Positions 33,421-44,754 of a stretch of DNA of 64,000 bases are shown here, piece by piece. Numbering within the stretch: position 1 is the first letter of the stretch; every line of letters begins with the position of its first letter. A program made the position numbers and the translations under genes. Source of the DNA: Fasciola hepatica (taxonomy: Eukaryota > Platyhelminthes > Trematoda > Plagiorchiida > Fasciolidae); NCBI GenBank assembly GCA_948099385.1, contig CANUEZ040000164.1, forward strand, positions 1,626,501 to 1,690,500, read 5' to 3'. A model generated the notes under the pieces. The model was not told the origin of the DNA. It saw only the letters and a program-made list of their open reading frames with translations, and ran no database searches.

Positions 33421-33908
33421 GGCTACCATGGAAGCCCTTGCTCCGGAACGTCGTAGACTACAGAAGGAAACTGACGAATCATTCAGATCAGGGCATTTAT
33501 TGGATGACATATGGAACAGGTACGAAGTGTCATTTTTTATGCATCATCACCAGACCAGAGCCCTGTACGTGAAACCCGTTCTGGAACGAAGCAATGGAAG
33601 AATCGTATAACATTGGCTTTTACCGTCATTGCATCGGGAATAAAAAAGATTGCCCCCGTTTTCACTCGGCAGGCCTTCATTCTGCAACGTTTTTTGGAAA
33701 CAGTAGGACAAGAACATGACGTCCAATATCTTCACAACACAACTGCTTGAATGACTAGCGAAATCTGCGAGGTGTATCTAAAAGAGTGGAGCCGATCACT
33801 TTCTCAAGAAAATCGTACAATTTCGTTCTTTCTGACCAATTTTTTCTAGTCATGTGACAGAGAACATGTTCAACATTAGAATTTGTTTTTTGCACCAAAT
33901 TCGTCTTC
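33421..33908. other. Intron 2, no recognised feature
   Basis: Sequence between the end of the recognisable second RTE-like linker and the pogo/Tigger copy 2. Only short overlapping frames. Confidence 0.4.
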
Positions 33909-34682
33909 ATTCATATAACCATGTGACGCCGGAATTAATCGAGCATTTATGCCAATTTATCGCCGAAAAATAGTTATTCAGACCGTTGACAAATTGTCCA
34001 ATCTGACTGTCGACAAGATATAGTCAAAATTGTTCTGCTTGCAACGCTGCACTTGGCAAAAACATCCTGGTAAGAAGTGACTCCAAAAACACTTGCGAAT
34101 TGTTTGCGTCACTGGCATTATTCCTGGTGTTGGTGACAATGACACGGCTGATAATGGCACTGCGGCAGAAGTAATTGGAATAGTAGACGAAATTACAAAA
34201 TTACAAGTCGAAATTAGTCAGCTTAATATCAAGTTAATGGGAATCGGACGGTCATCGGATCTAATAACCACTGAAGAGTCTATTGATGATGGCACTGATA
34301 TACTATACTAGAAGTTGCATCGGACTACAACGACATTGTGACGTCCGTTACCAACCTGGACGAGCAAGATGTAAATGACGATGACTTCGAAGCTCCTGTA
34401 CCGAGTAAAACTTGATGGGAAGTCGTCCAATACTTGAAGCAATATCTCATGGGGAATGCCGATGATATGCCCCCTGATGTAGAACGTTTCCTCAACCAAA
34501 AGAGTTTCCAATTTCGAGAACGTCTGTCAAAAGCTTATAAACGAACAACTCATGGTTTTTTCAATAAACCCCTCGATATCACTTCATACGATGGCAGTTT
34601 CATTATTCCTTTCTATACACATACCCGTATAATGACATAGGATGTGTGCCAGACGAGGGGTATGCAATTAGACGGGTTTATC
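33909..34682 (+). mobile_element. pogo/Tigger-type transposase fragment, copy 2
   Basis: Inverted, near-identical partner of 19011-19785, with the same two end points. Contains the same C-terminal transposase motifs on the plus strand: INRAFMPIYRRKIVI at about 33935, an EVTPKTLANCLRH motif in a second frame at about 34077, and a 72-codon frame 34093-34311 identical in protein to that of copy 1. The acidic tail and ERFLNQKSFQFRERLSKAYK follow from 34434. Differences noticed include GCCAAG for GCTAAG and TTGTCAACGG for TTTTCAACGG. Frames shift at least twice, so no complete product is encoded. Confidence 0.72.
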
Positions 34683-35227
34683 ACTAAATGTACCATCCGT
34701 TTGAACTGCGGATGGAGCGTAAGTTAGAAAAAGAACGTTGTTGTATGTACCTCCGTTTCAATGTATCTCTGGTTTTCTCTGACTTGACTTCTCGTTTTTT
34801 CTATGTGGACTCAATGATACGATATGGAATGTTTCCTGGTAGATAATCCCATGTTGTCAATGAACCGCGTGAGGTACATGAACTTCACTTAGTGCAGTGC
34901 AGCGATCCTTTAAATTGGCCAAATCCGCCGTTCAAATCACAGGAGCGAGGAGCGTTTGGTGCAGCACTTGCATTGGAATCGGATGGTTGATCTTATTACT
35001 AAGGCCGGAAACAGTTTGGGATTTTCAGAAAAGTTGTCTGCTTGAGTGACTCATGGGAGAAAAGAGATCTGATGCCTTCGACCGACCTTTAATTGATATT
35101 GAAGATGAAAGACAAAAGCGAAGCAGAACTCTCCAAGTCAATCTTGACAGAACAAGACATGAAACTGCGGTCATACAGTGTGTGATGGACTGGATTTTCT
35201 TAGAACCTTGTTTGAAAACCGTACAAG
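34683..35227. other. Intron 2, no recognised feature
   Basis: No protein or repeat family recognised; short frames only. Confidence 0.4.
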
Positions 35228-35530
35228 CGATGGCAGGGTTGTCCAGAGGGTGTTAGGAATCAGAGGCCAGTCACTGGAACAAACTTTGATTCTGAACAGG
35301 TTTAGGTGGTTGGGACACGTGTTACGCATGCCTGTCACTATACTCCATCGGCGCACGTTGGTCTGCGAGACAGTTAGTGGTTGAAGGCTAGGCTGAGGTT
35401 GTTGGGCCATGATGGCAAAAAGTTATGAGAACCTTAACCAGTGGGCTTGACCGAATATAAGACATTTCGCACTTGGGTTTGGGTCCATGTGATCTGAACA
35501 GCGATTGGTTGGTTCCCGCATCCGGAAGAT
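35228..35530 (+). mobile_element. RTE-like C-terminal fragment
   Basis: RVLGIRGQSLEQTLILNRFRWLGHVLRMP, broken here after 20 residues by my reading but continuous in the DNA at 35249-35335, matches EVLGTRGQSLDQVLNLNRLRWLGHVLRMP-type text at 25570-25655. A degraded GGQ...MK.L...L and GFGSM*S region follows, ending near 35525. Confidence 0.8.
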
Positions 35531-36008
35531 TGACGTGTTTTACTCCACCATCAAACTTAATACACAAATGTGTCTATTCCGATAATTTACGTTGACGTCA
35601 TGCTTCGATTTTGTCACTCATTTTGCTATCTGACGAACCGCTCAACTTCACTCTGTATTTTCATCGTAACTTACTTATTTTCTCAAAGATTTCCTTCTAG
35701 ATTCAACCACACAGTTAAACTTGTTGCACGGCGCTTTATTTTCAAGGCTTTGTTTTTATCTGATCTTAAGATGTTGATGCTTGATTTAACCGTTGTTCTA
35801 CCAGCTGTTACTGTCAAATGGCTTTTTAATTTCGTTCAATTTGTTCTCTTTCGCTCTATATCTAGAAGTTCTGTCTGTTTTTCTGTGGTTTGTCTTCTCC
35901 GCTCACTATCTCGTTTCTGTTCTACACCTGTTTACCATTATTGCATGTAATAATTTACTCTTATGCATCCCTTTTCCTCTCAAACCGTCTGTGTATTTTG
36001 ATATTCAG
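35531..36008. other. 3' end of intron 2, T-rich
   Basis: T-rich sequence leading into the polypyrimidine tract and acceptor of the exon at 36009. Hydrophobic-looking frames (35570-35950 and 35793 onward) arise from the T-richness and are not taken as genes. Confidence 0.6.
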
Positions 36009-36155
36009 GTTGATATTGCCCAGATGTGTGTGATCAAAATGATCAATAGGCCAGGTCAACCGTTGTATCATTTGGAACATTTTATGGAGGGTACGTATCG
36101 AAAATACAATTCAAACTCTGGGTTTGTGGACGATGTGGCTCGAAACACGCCCCAA
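36009..36155 (+). CDS. EEF2K: eEF2K exon: middle of alpha-kinase domain
   Basis: 49 codons in phase 0 at both ends: VDIAQMCVIKMINRPGQPL, YHLEHFMEGTYRKYNSNSG, FVDDVARNTPQ. Human eEF2K reads VDIMQMCIIELKDRPGKPL, FHLEHYIEGKYIKYNSNSG, FVRDDNIRLTPQ. The Arg and Thr of ARNTPQ align with human Arg252 and Thr254, which with Lys205 bind the autophosphorylated loop residue. The loop after SNSGF is one residue shorter. Acceptor TATTCAG at 36008, donor GTAAGC at 36156. The open frame reads on through both splice sites, so the exon limits come from the protein match and the consensus sites together. Confidence 0.95.
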
Positions 36156-37040
36156 GTAAGCTGGCATTTGACTCCTTCTGTTTCCACTTCATCTGTCGGA
36201 GCCATTTTCTGTTGTTGTTTTTTCTCTCCATTCTTCCTCCGTTGATAGTCAGACGATTCCCAAGTGGTGGTGGTTCTCTGGCACTCCAATTTTCCATACC
36301 ATGTTTGTTAGTTCTCATTTGGGATGCCTCGGGTCCTTTAAGTAGTGAGTTATACCTCTACGACTGAACTCTTACTCAAACACAATAAAAAATAGATTTT
36401 CCTAGTCAGGAACACAGGAATCGTGTAGTTCCTAGTTCATCCAGAACATTTCATTTGCGCCTTATTCTCTGCAACAGGAAGCAGCTACTTGGTTTTAATG
36501 GATGAAGCTTGCATTTTTATTCAATGCTTATTCATAAACAATAAACATAGAAACCTAGTCTGCGTAGTGGTTGTAGCCCACTGTACTGCTGGTTAGGGCC
36601 AATAAACGTGACTCGCAAATTTGGATAGCCAGTGAACAGAATAGCACCAAAGCAGATCTATCGTACTCGTGATCCGTATCAGTTCGTGAAAACCAATATT
36701 TTCAATGTTGTCTTACTGCATACCGTGTATTGGCAGTTTACCACAAGTGTATTTTCATCACACAATGGGCGATGTAGCCTCCCACGTCACTCGTGTATCC
36801 CTGACACCAATTCGCTGTCGTCTGGCTAGTCACCATTACCTAACCTATGTGGGCCTCAGCTCCAAGTTTCCGATTATGCGGTGGAACTCGAACGCTATAG
36901 AATGCAGCCCTTCTAGGGCTTGCATGCACAAGCATTGTGGTCTCAGTAACAGAATACTTCAATGGAAGTTTTCCATCATGGGAGTCGATCCCCGTGCAGG
37001 TAACGGACTATACCCTTTCTAAAGCCCATTGGCGGAAGGG
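36156..37040. other. Intron 3, no recognised feature
   Basis: Short frames only. No repeat family recognised before the SINE at 37052. Confidence 0.45.
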
Positions 37041-37051
37041 CACTATATGAT

Positions 37052-37345
37052 GACCAGTGGTGGTCAAGTGGTTTAAAGCGTTTCATTACCACCTCGGAGG
37101 TCAGAGGTTCGAATCTCCGCCATCAGCTGTAACTCCAGTAGTAGACAGTAATCCAGTGTCGTCCGGTTTTGTTACCACGTCTGACCTTTTGAGACCTTAT
37201 GTGGTTCTCCACACCAAGTCTCAGGGTCTGGTTGCTGGTTATCCCCAACCGTGCGGTGGGCTTTTGTGGCTATGGGGTAAACCCTTTCCATTGCACTCAT
37301 GCGCAAGCACGTAACAATAGAAATGTTCGTATTCTGGCGATTAGG
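37052..37345 (+). repeat. SINE-1, tRNA-derived, best copy
   Basis: The head 37052-37123 has a box A-like TGGTCAAGTGGTTTAAAGCG and a box B-like AGAGGTTCGAATCTCCGCC, and the flanks GACCAGTGGTGG suggest derivation from a class II (Ser/Leu-like) tRNA. The body follows with CTTATGTGGTTCTCCAC, AAGTCTCAGGGTCTGGTTGC and a C-rich stretch to about 37345. RNA polymerase III promoters of this type drive SINE transcription. Pieces of the same family occur at 2030, 2860, 8790, 30505 and 52555. It lies directly in front of a CR1-like fragment in the same orientation. Confidence 0.75.
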
Positions 37346-37349
37346 TTTT

Positions 37350-38640
37350 CGAATACCCAGAGAGTAATGAGCTCCATAGCCATCATCAGCACGGTTTCCG
37401 TAAGGGTTGCGCTTGTTCGCAAACGCTGGGCGCAAGCTGAAGTTGAGGGCTACGGTACCTTTGTGCTCTTCGTCGAATTCAACAAGGCATTTGACAATGT
37501 ACCACATAACCACCTTATTCGGAAACAAGTCTCTAGAGGTGACGGAACCGTTTACCACCTGGTTAAGGATTTCTTTTGGAAGAGGTCCTCATCTGTGAGG
37601 GTCGCACAGTGTTACTCGAAGAGGCGCACCGCCTGCAACAGTCTCATTGCTTGGTCTTGGACTCATCGCCATTCCTAGTGTTCACCAACGATCTACCACC
37701 ATAGATCAAGTCACTCTGCCTGAACTACATTGATGACCTCAAACTTTGGTTACTGTACGAGACGGATGCAAACCACCCGGAACTGCAAGTGCATTTAGAC
37801 TCCCTTGTGCTCTGGTTCGCATCTTGGGCCCTTACCATCAACTTCCAAAGGTGCGTGCAACTGCAGGTGGGCTAACCGAGGCCGAATAATGTCTTATCTT
37901 TCAAGAGATTGACCCTTCGGATGATCACCTGTGAGGGTGACTTAAGTGTGTAGTAACTTCGTCGTCGAAAATCCGGGACTACGCTGACACGGTATGCGTC
38001 TCAGCTTGAAGAATACTTGGTACCATCCGACGTGGATTCGATGCCTTCAGATTTCTTCACACTACCCACGTACGTCTGTGACTGGAGTCTGGTGGAGGTG
38101 CTGTTTTGCCTTGCACGTTCACTGGATTGCAAACCTGAAGAAAGTACAGCGGGACACTACCCGTCTCGTTGTTGGACTGTGGGGGACCAGCTACGACGTC
38201 CGGCCACAGGTAACAGGTCTGTTTCTATGGCTACATCCAGGTGCCAGAGGAAACCTGAACTGCATCCGGCAGGTAGTGTGGGGCGAGACGGGGCCTGAAC
38301 TGCAAATAGAATTCCTCTCTGAAGATCACGAACACACGAAGAGGCAATATTTGATACCTGAGAAACTGCAGTCGACTGGACTACCGTTGATCCATCGTCT
38401 ACCCAGTAAGGTGAATAACTTGTGGAATTCACTGCTAGCCGATGTGGCGGCAAAGCAAAACCATGAGCTTTTCAGGATGAAGCTGGATGCGTACCTGAAC
38501 GAGAGTTGACTGGGGACTCTTACGAGGTTCACAGTCCGGATTTGTTGGGGACCAAGGAAGGAAGGGTCACCGTGTCCATAATTGTCAAGACAGGAGACGC
38601 TTACTGAAAGCCGTTAAAGGAAGGGTACTAAATCAACCGG
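37350..38640 (+). mobile_element. CR1-like retrotransposon, 3' half
   Basis: Reverse transcriptase and C-terminal part: QHGFRKGCACSQTL, LFVEFNKAFDNVPHNHLIRK (motif A with F.KAFD), SSSVRVAQ, then LNYIDDLKLWLL. The YADD box is YIDD at 37726-37737. The last stretch (37994-38509) gives KVQRDTTRLVVGLWGTSYD, PEKLQSTGLPLIHRLPSKVN, NLWNSLLADV and ends KLDAYLNES before a stop. This is the usual C terminus of CR1-type polymerases. The endonuclease and the N-terminal half of the RT are missing, in keeping with the 5' truncation common in CR1. Frameshifts at about 37680 and 37990. Confidence 0.87.
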
Positions 38641-40059
38641 GAATAGCCTGGTGGTAGAGTGACTGAGATTGGTCACCTATCCTCTTTCGTTCCAAAGCAT
38701 TGTCAGTGCCTTTGCATATCCTGTGACTTCGCTCCTGAGTCGCCCGCGTGCGCTTGCCACCCCAAATTAGACAAGTATTTTGAAGCCCTATCCGTTGCCC
38801 CTGCACTGTGACCAACTTACTCACGAATTGAGGTATCATAATCTATGTCTGACAAATTATCCGGTGGTACACGTAAATTGCCAACTTATTCCTTGGATTA
38901 GGGTTCGAGGTGTGTTTTCTATGAGCCACTCAACCACTGAACGACAGTCCAGTACAGTGTTCCCCCTTGAGTCAAGCTGTGTTACGTACACGTTATTGTT
39001 CACACACCAACAACTGCCATGCTACTTCCGCCCACAACTATCAGGTCCTTGAATCATAGAGAAAAGCTGGCCTAATAGTTGCAACCTCCACTTTGGCAAA
39101 ATGATGTCATAGATGACTGAGTTTACCGGAAGCCCAAATCGGCTTCTGTATGCGAGATAAAACATACTGTAATACCCAGTATCAGAGTGCAATGAAGATG
39201 CATAAATGAGAGACTGTCTGTCTGACAACAACGCGGGGAGGGAGGGGTGTTTCAGACTGAAGCAGATTAGCATATTTTACCAATGAAAATCCGAACGTTC
39301 ATTTAGAGGGAGAGAAGTTCAACGAAATGCGTGTGAACGCATGTAAACAACCAGAAAGAGAAATGCAAACAAATCACGTGTTCAAACTGGTTCTGTATGA
39401 CCGTTGCCGAATAACTTGTGCATAGATGTGAGCACCAAAATCATGGGCTAGAATCGGTGGCAATAAACGCACCGAAAATACGACTTTAAGCTGGTTAAAC
39501 AAGGCCAGTTGTCAATAGGGAGGCGCGGTTGAAGTGAATGTACGTCAATATGTGAAGAAGGTAAAACAAGTGCGTAAATATTTTTTTGGTTTGTATAGAC
39601 TTGACATTAGGTGTCACACCATTGGTCTGGTGACAACAAGCATGCGCGTGACCATCCCAATAAGACTGCATCTTGAGGTGGCGGTTAAGTATCTAATGTG
39701 AGTGCAGAATAAATTTGGCGAAACAAACTCACCTTGAACGATGCTATCACTGCTCAAGAGATATTTTGGAACTTTTCTTCCAAAGGTGATGCATTGTGTT
39801 CTTTCTGAAAAACAATCTTCTGCCCAGTTAAGTAAGTAAATATTGAGGCGACTGAAAGATTTTAGTTTTTGTGAAGTAATGACCGTGGTTCACCATCGAA
39901 TGCTGATGTGTAAACGAGTAAGACACACCTAACTGAGTTGCATGAATCATTGACTCGGTTGCCTGACCCGTAAAGCAGCTGAGCGTTAACCTAGCACGAG
40001 TCTTCCGTGAAATAAAAATCTCTAGGTTTTAACTCGAAAAATCTGTCCAATCGTGCCTT
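38641..40059. other. Intron 3, no recognised feature
   Basis: No exon or element recognised. The 3' untranslated end of the CR1-like element and the 3' end of the mariner remnant may extend in from either side, but I cannot place their limits. Confidence 0.4.
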
Positions 40060-40620
40060 TAGTTTCATGTCAATGTTGCAAAAAACGTACGCAGATCGCT
40101 CGATAATGGTCGGAGAATATCAAAATCCGGTCGACCCAAGTCTGGTGAATAATGAGAATATGGGAGGATTTCCGAATTGAGACTTTGAATTGTAGCTTTT
40201 GTTATATTGGCAATATGAGGGCAGGCATGATCGTGTTGCAAAAAGGACACAATAAAGTCAGTAAGGTTGATTTTCCCATATGGCTTTGTCGAGTCAACAC
40301 ATTTTCTAAACATGGACGTCTACAGTGACCGTTTCTTCATTCACTGTAAGCTCGTAATGAATAACGCCTTTACAATCCCCTATGCACAGCATTTTTCTCG
40401 CGATACAACTTTGGGTTCATTTCGGGTGTTAGTTGTTTTCCCAGGCTGAGTCATTCTTTTCGATAGTGCAAATTGATACAAACACACTGCTTTTCAACTC
40501 TGGTTGTGATACGGTAAATAATTCTGTCTTTGTTAGATCAAGTAGACCCGTGATGAGCGGCCAACCCATCAGCAATCAGTTGTAAATCGCTATGATCTAT
40601 TCTTCAGCCCAGTGATTGTC
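40060..40620 (-). mobile_element. mariner transposase remnant
   Basis: Minus-strand reading: KMLCIGDCKGVIHYELTVNEETV (compare mariner W..D.KGI.HYELL), then SFLQHDHACPHIANITK (compare HQDNARPHxA) and ILPYSHYSPDLGRPDFDIL (compare LPHPPYSPDLAPSDYHLF). The two Asp of the later DD34D catalytic positions are visible, with N to H in the HDNARPH box. Upstream coding is broken by stops and the N-terminal DNA-binding part is not readable. Mariner elements cut and paste at TA sites; this copy is inactive. Confidence 0.85.
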
Positions 40621-40736
40621 TACGGAAAGAAAAAATGATTCGGCTTCGTCCATCCCCATCCTATTTCCTGTTCTCGGTGGGGTCCCCCGTAACTTAATCA
40701 AAGACTTGTTGGATCTCTGTATTGACAGAGTTCGAC

Positions 40737-41067
40737 TACCTGATGGTTGAAGACATCTGGCGGCTTGGCTGAATGTTGAAGTTAGCGATTTTCATAGTTT
40801 GATTTCCCTCCCTGTCTGCCTAATTTTCACTTCCAGCTTTCTCAGCCGAGCTTTTTTCCGACGTTTCGCAGTATCGCACTTCCAACTGTAATTCCTCGAC
40901 GTTGCAACGAAAACTGAAACACGCTAGTGCCACAAGAGAAGAGATTGGGTAAGTTCAGCTGAGAAAGCCGGAAGTGAAAATTAAGCAGACAAGGAAGGAA
41001 ATCACACTGAGGAAATTGCTAACTTCAACATTCAATTGAGTCGCCAGATGTCTCAAGCATCAGGTAA
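40737..41067. repeat. Foldback: inverted repeat with ~116-base arms
   Basis: Left arm 40737-40852 (TACCTGATGGTTGAAGACAT ... TTCTCAGCCGAGCT) pairs with right arm 40951-41067 (AGTTCAGCTGAGAAAGCC ... GCATCAGGTA) at roughly 85 per cent identity, with a spacer of 98 bases. No coding capacity. Either a MITE-like foldback element or the residue of an inverted duplication. Confidence 0.85.
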
Positions 41068-41229
41068 GCGCATCGGCTCTTCCAGTTGCTCCCGGTGCTC
41101 ATCGACAGCAGGTGGGGTGGTGGATGCTTGGGCCAGTGTAGTCTGAAAAGATTCTACCACTAGAGGGTCGTTCAGTTTGTCTATATTTAGGCGAGCGTGA
41201 CTCGAGTTCTTCGAGCCCCCAAGCAGCAA

Positions 41230-42335
41230 GCAGATCGTAGAGCAGACTAATGCGTGATCAGAATCGAGGCAGGCTGACTAGTAAGAGCGACAGCCTAACA
41301 CGCTGCCGCGTCAACGGTAGCTAATCGCCAGGTGGTCGATTTGAGACCATTCCTGTGTTGAGGAAGGAGGACGCCAGGTGGCGATACGTCCTTTGGAGTT
41401 GGGAAGTTTGTGCTTGCTAGAAAAAGCTGGTGATCAGCACATATTGTCTGTACTCTGTCCCCATTGTCCGAACGACTGGAGTTGAGGCCAAACTGCCCTC
41501 CTAGGTGACGTTCAACCGCTACCAGGCAACCGACGCGCACGTTAGGATCTCCGGCGAGGACCACGATATCTGTCCGGCGCGCTGTAAACAGGAGCATATG
41601 AAGCTGTTGGTAGAATTCATCTTTGTCTTCCTCCGGACTGCAGTCTGTCGGGGCATATGTGGAAATGACGAATGAGTCGCGTGTGCGATCTCGATGTCTA
41701 GTCACTTGGCAAGAACCTCGCAGCTGGACTGCGCAAAATCGGCTATTGATAGAAATCCGGTCTGACATGGCCGCTTCAGCTCTACGGCTCAGAACAATTC
41801 CAAAACCGGACTGGCCGGCTGCTGCAACGTCCGGGTCGCTAGACAGGAGTACATAAAACTTGGTGTTGGGATTAGCTGGGGACGTTAGTCTGATCCTGGA
41901 GCTTGCGTCTTGCAGTCGTCTCTGAGAGGCAACAGATATCGATGGACAGCGATTCCAGTGTGCGAGCCAGACTCGCCTGTTGTCCGATTTGCATAAGCGT
42001 GTGTATATTGTAGCTGGCCAATTTGACTCGTAGCCGAGGTTGGCGAAAGATGGGCTCGATGGTGTGATTTGCTGTGGCAGTCGTAGGGCAGACGGTTCTA
42101 GCGGAAGTCTGGTCACAAGCGGTGGCGGTAGAAAGGCTATTTTGCTGCAGTGTAGCGACGTGTCTGGCACATCGAACAGCGGGAGAGGTAGGGAGAGGGT
42201 GGACAGGCTCCGAGTGTGGTGATGGATGAGCATATGATCTTGCGATGGCGAAGGAGCGTGAAAGGGAGTGAGATAAAAGCGCATTTGTATGAGTCCGTGG
42301 TTCAATTCCGTTGCTTCCATCCGAAGGACGGGCAC
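41230..42335 (-). mobile_element. RTE-like endonuclease region
   Basis: A 346-codon minus-strand frame, 42335 down to 41295. From about 41930: SVASQRRLQDASSRIRLTSP, GFGIVLSRRAEAAMSD, RFCAVQLRGSCQV, SFVISTYAPTDCSPEEDKDE, TDIVVLAGDPNVRVGCL (normally GDFNA), RHLGGQFGLNSSRSDNGDRV and LFLASTNFPTP. These are the APE-type endonuclease blocks in order. Residues differ from both families above, so it may be a third RTE-like subfamily. The first 130 residues have no recognisable endonuclease motif and probably translate leader. No reverse transcriptase follows. Confidence 0.82.
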
Positions 42336-43049
42336 AAATTCTTGGAATCTACCAGTGGGATTCCGAATCGAGGTGTGGAATTTTGCGCGTTCCGCAGCTT
42401 GGAAATTAATCGGTGTAAAGTTTCCTCAGCTGTTCAAGTGGAACCGGTAAGCATGGTCTGGCAAATGACAAATTCTTCATTAGAGTATATAGTTTGAGAC
42501 CGCCCATGATGAGAAAATACGCCGTTTGGTTTTCTCATTTGATGTCCTCCCAAATCGTACATCATAACTCGAAACATTCGATCCATCCTTCAGCCTCAGT
42601 TACCCCCAGCACGTAAATTTATCAGCTCGATAACAGACAGTTCCATACCTCGGTGCCGGTTATGAAGTTGGCCTCTTGGAGACCACACTAAGCTCGTCAC
42701 GGAACGTGCTCAAACCAAAATCAAAACCGAGTCGATCCGGTACTTGATTGTAGTTATTGAATGTCTCACGTGCATGAATTGTGTAGTTCAAATGTACGGG
42801 GAACATGATGGAAACTTAAGATGAGCTGGGGAATCACGTCATCGAAATTTCACTGTATGCATTGCTTAACAGTCCTCTTGAAACCCAGCCAGTTCGCATC
42901 TTTGAATTAGTCCACGGTGGACGAACAATGATTAATGCCAGTGGATCATTTCTGTTCCGTAGTAAGATGAATGGGGAACGAAACTAAGCAGAGTAACAGA
43001 ACGCACACAATTGAATCGATCGAGCGTAACTAATTCGGATATGAACTTA
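42336..43049. other. Intron 3, no recognised feature
   Basis: Probably includes more leader of the minus-strand RTE-like element up to about 42480. Nothing else can be supported. Confidence 0.4.
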
Positions 43050-44650
43050 TCACACCACTATCTCCGTTTTTCTTGACCTCAAAACGGCCTTCCATTCGGT
43101 CGACTGCGCAGTTCTCTGGCGCTGCTCCTCGTTGGAGGGGCTGTACCAGAGAAGTTCATTTTCATCAGAAAGTCCCTTTACATGAACAGCGGATGCTGAG
43201 TTCAGGCTTACGGTGCTGTTTCACCCGAGTGAAGCGCGAGAAGTGGTACACGTCAGTGTTGCCCCATCCCTCATTTTCTGATATGGTCCTAGGGGCCGCT
43301 GGTTTGTCATGTAAGGATAGTAATATGGAACTTTTCCCGAATGGAAAAGTGTCAGACTTTGAGTACGCGGACGACAGCTCTTCTAAGTGGGGATCCGGCT
43401 TAGTTGCAACCTTATCTAGGCGGCTTGAGTAACGGCCTAGCAATGTTCGATGTGTCTCTTGCAGCTTCAAAGTGCAAGTTGCTGTTGCAGAAATGGGTTG
43501 GTTCATCTCCAAACGTATCAGTGGCCGAAGCAACTGTAGACCAGGTGTGAGGGAATGTGTTAACTCATCCTTGGCGTACTGCCAAGTCGCGTTGTCAGTC
43601 AGTACAGGTGCGGTACCAAGCCCAAGGCTTGAGACAACGGAATATCGGACGACAAGACAGCCGATCGCTGGAGTGGATCGATGAACGAGATATGAATCTT
43701 GTCAGCGTTGTTTAAGCCTCAAGACTTGGTGGCCACACCAGTCAGACCAATGCACTGTGGGCAACGCGTGGGCGAAAGTGACAGCAATCTATATATTCTT
43801 TGTTTTCGTTAATAAAAATGACAATTCTGAGGCAGAACTGGGTTCTCGCTGGAGTTAGTGGGTCAGAACAAAACACCAGGTAGGCACATCGTGTCATCTA
43901 GGCAGCTTTATTTTATTTGGAGGTCGGCTATCGGATGAAGTACCTTCGCGTAGACAGAAGGCTAGTTTGGCATTTGCTAATCTCAGTCATCTGTGGTGTT
44001 GACATGATATCCCTTTATCCATCAAGGGTCGAGCGTACGCTGCAACAATCAGGCCACTACTGTACGCTTCATAAACCTGGCCACCGCAGATGAAAGATAT
44101 CCGAAGATTGTCGGTATTTGAACACTGATGTCTCCGTTGCTCGAATGTGGTGGGTACATTGTATCTGCAATGCCGCGGTTTAGCATGGAGTCTTGGGTTC
44201 ACGAACCAAATCATTTGATGAAATACTTAAGCTCACCAGACTACGTTGGTTTGGAGATGTTCCGCATGTTCCCGGATCGGATTCCACGGCGCGCGAATTG
44301 TGCGCCAAGGCGGGTACCGATTGGAAGATGAGTAAAGTTAGTAAGTTCATGAAAAACCTAACCTGTGAATTTGGTCATGTGAGGCGTTTTAGGCTTCCTG
44401 AGTGGGGTCCAAGTGACCCTTCCACTCAATGATGAGATAGTTTGGTGGGCATGGCTCGGTTTTATGATCAGTGGCGCTCTTATGTTCACAAACTGTTTAT
44501 CACCTTGGTACCGCTACTCGTACTTCTCTTATTGCTCTGGTTATTTCGTCGTCATTATTTCCGATTGAGGTTGCTACTGAGGGATGGCAACCAAAACTTA
44601 TGCACACCCACTGCACGATTTATGATCGTCTGTACTGAATTTTCATGCAG
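43050..44650 (+). mobile_element. RTE-like element, degraded polymerase and 3' end
   Basis: Motif A appears as VFLDLKTAFHSVD at about 43070, then LWRC.SLEG, a degraded VRQ region at about 43240, FEYADD at 43360, and SKCKLLLQKWVGS at about 43470. An unrelated or unreadable stretch of 350 bases follows, then the C-terminal part from about 43930: SLAFANLSHLWC, SIKGRAYAA, RRLSVFEH, GVL...LPEWGPSDPST. The 3' end near 44640 carries GGGATGGCAACCAAAACT as in the copy at 17700. It lies 100 bases before the next eEF2K exon. Many frameshifts. Confidence 0.8.
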
Positions 44651-44754
44651 TTAAGCTTATTCGTGAGATATACCTACGTGCAAATGTTCGCAGAGAACTG
44701 CTAGAAACACAGTCTACCTCGTCCTCACATATTTTCCTATTTTAACCATTTCAG

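Noticed and set aside
37052..37123. Possible free-standing tRNA gene
   Set aside because: The tRNA-like part is followed by the SINE-1 body shared with other loci and no clean acceptor stem was evident.
41295..42335. 346-codon minus-strand frame as a host gene
   Set aside because: It contains the ordered blocks of an RTE-type endonuclease.
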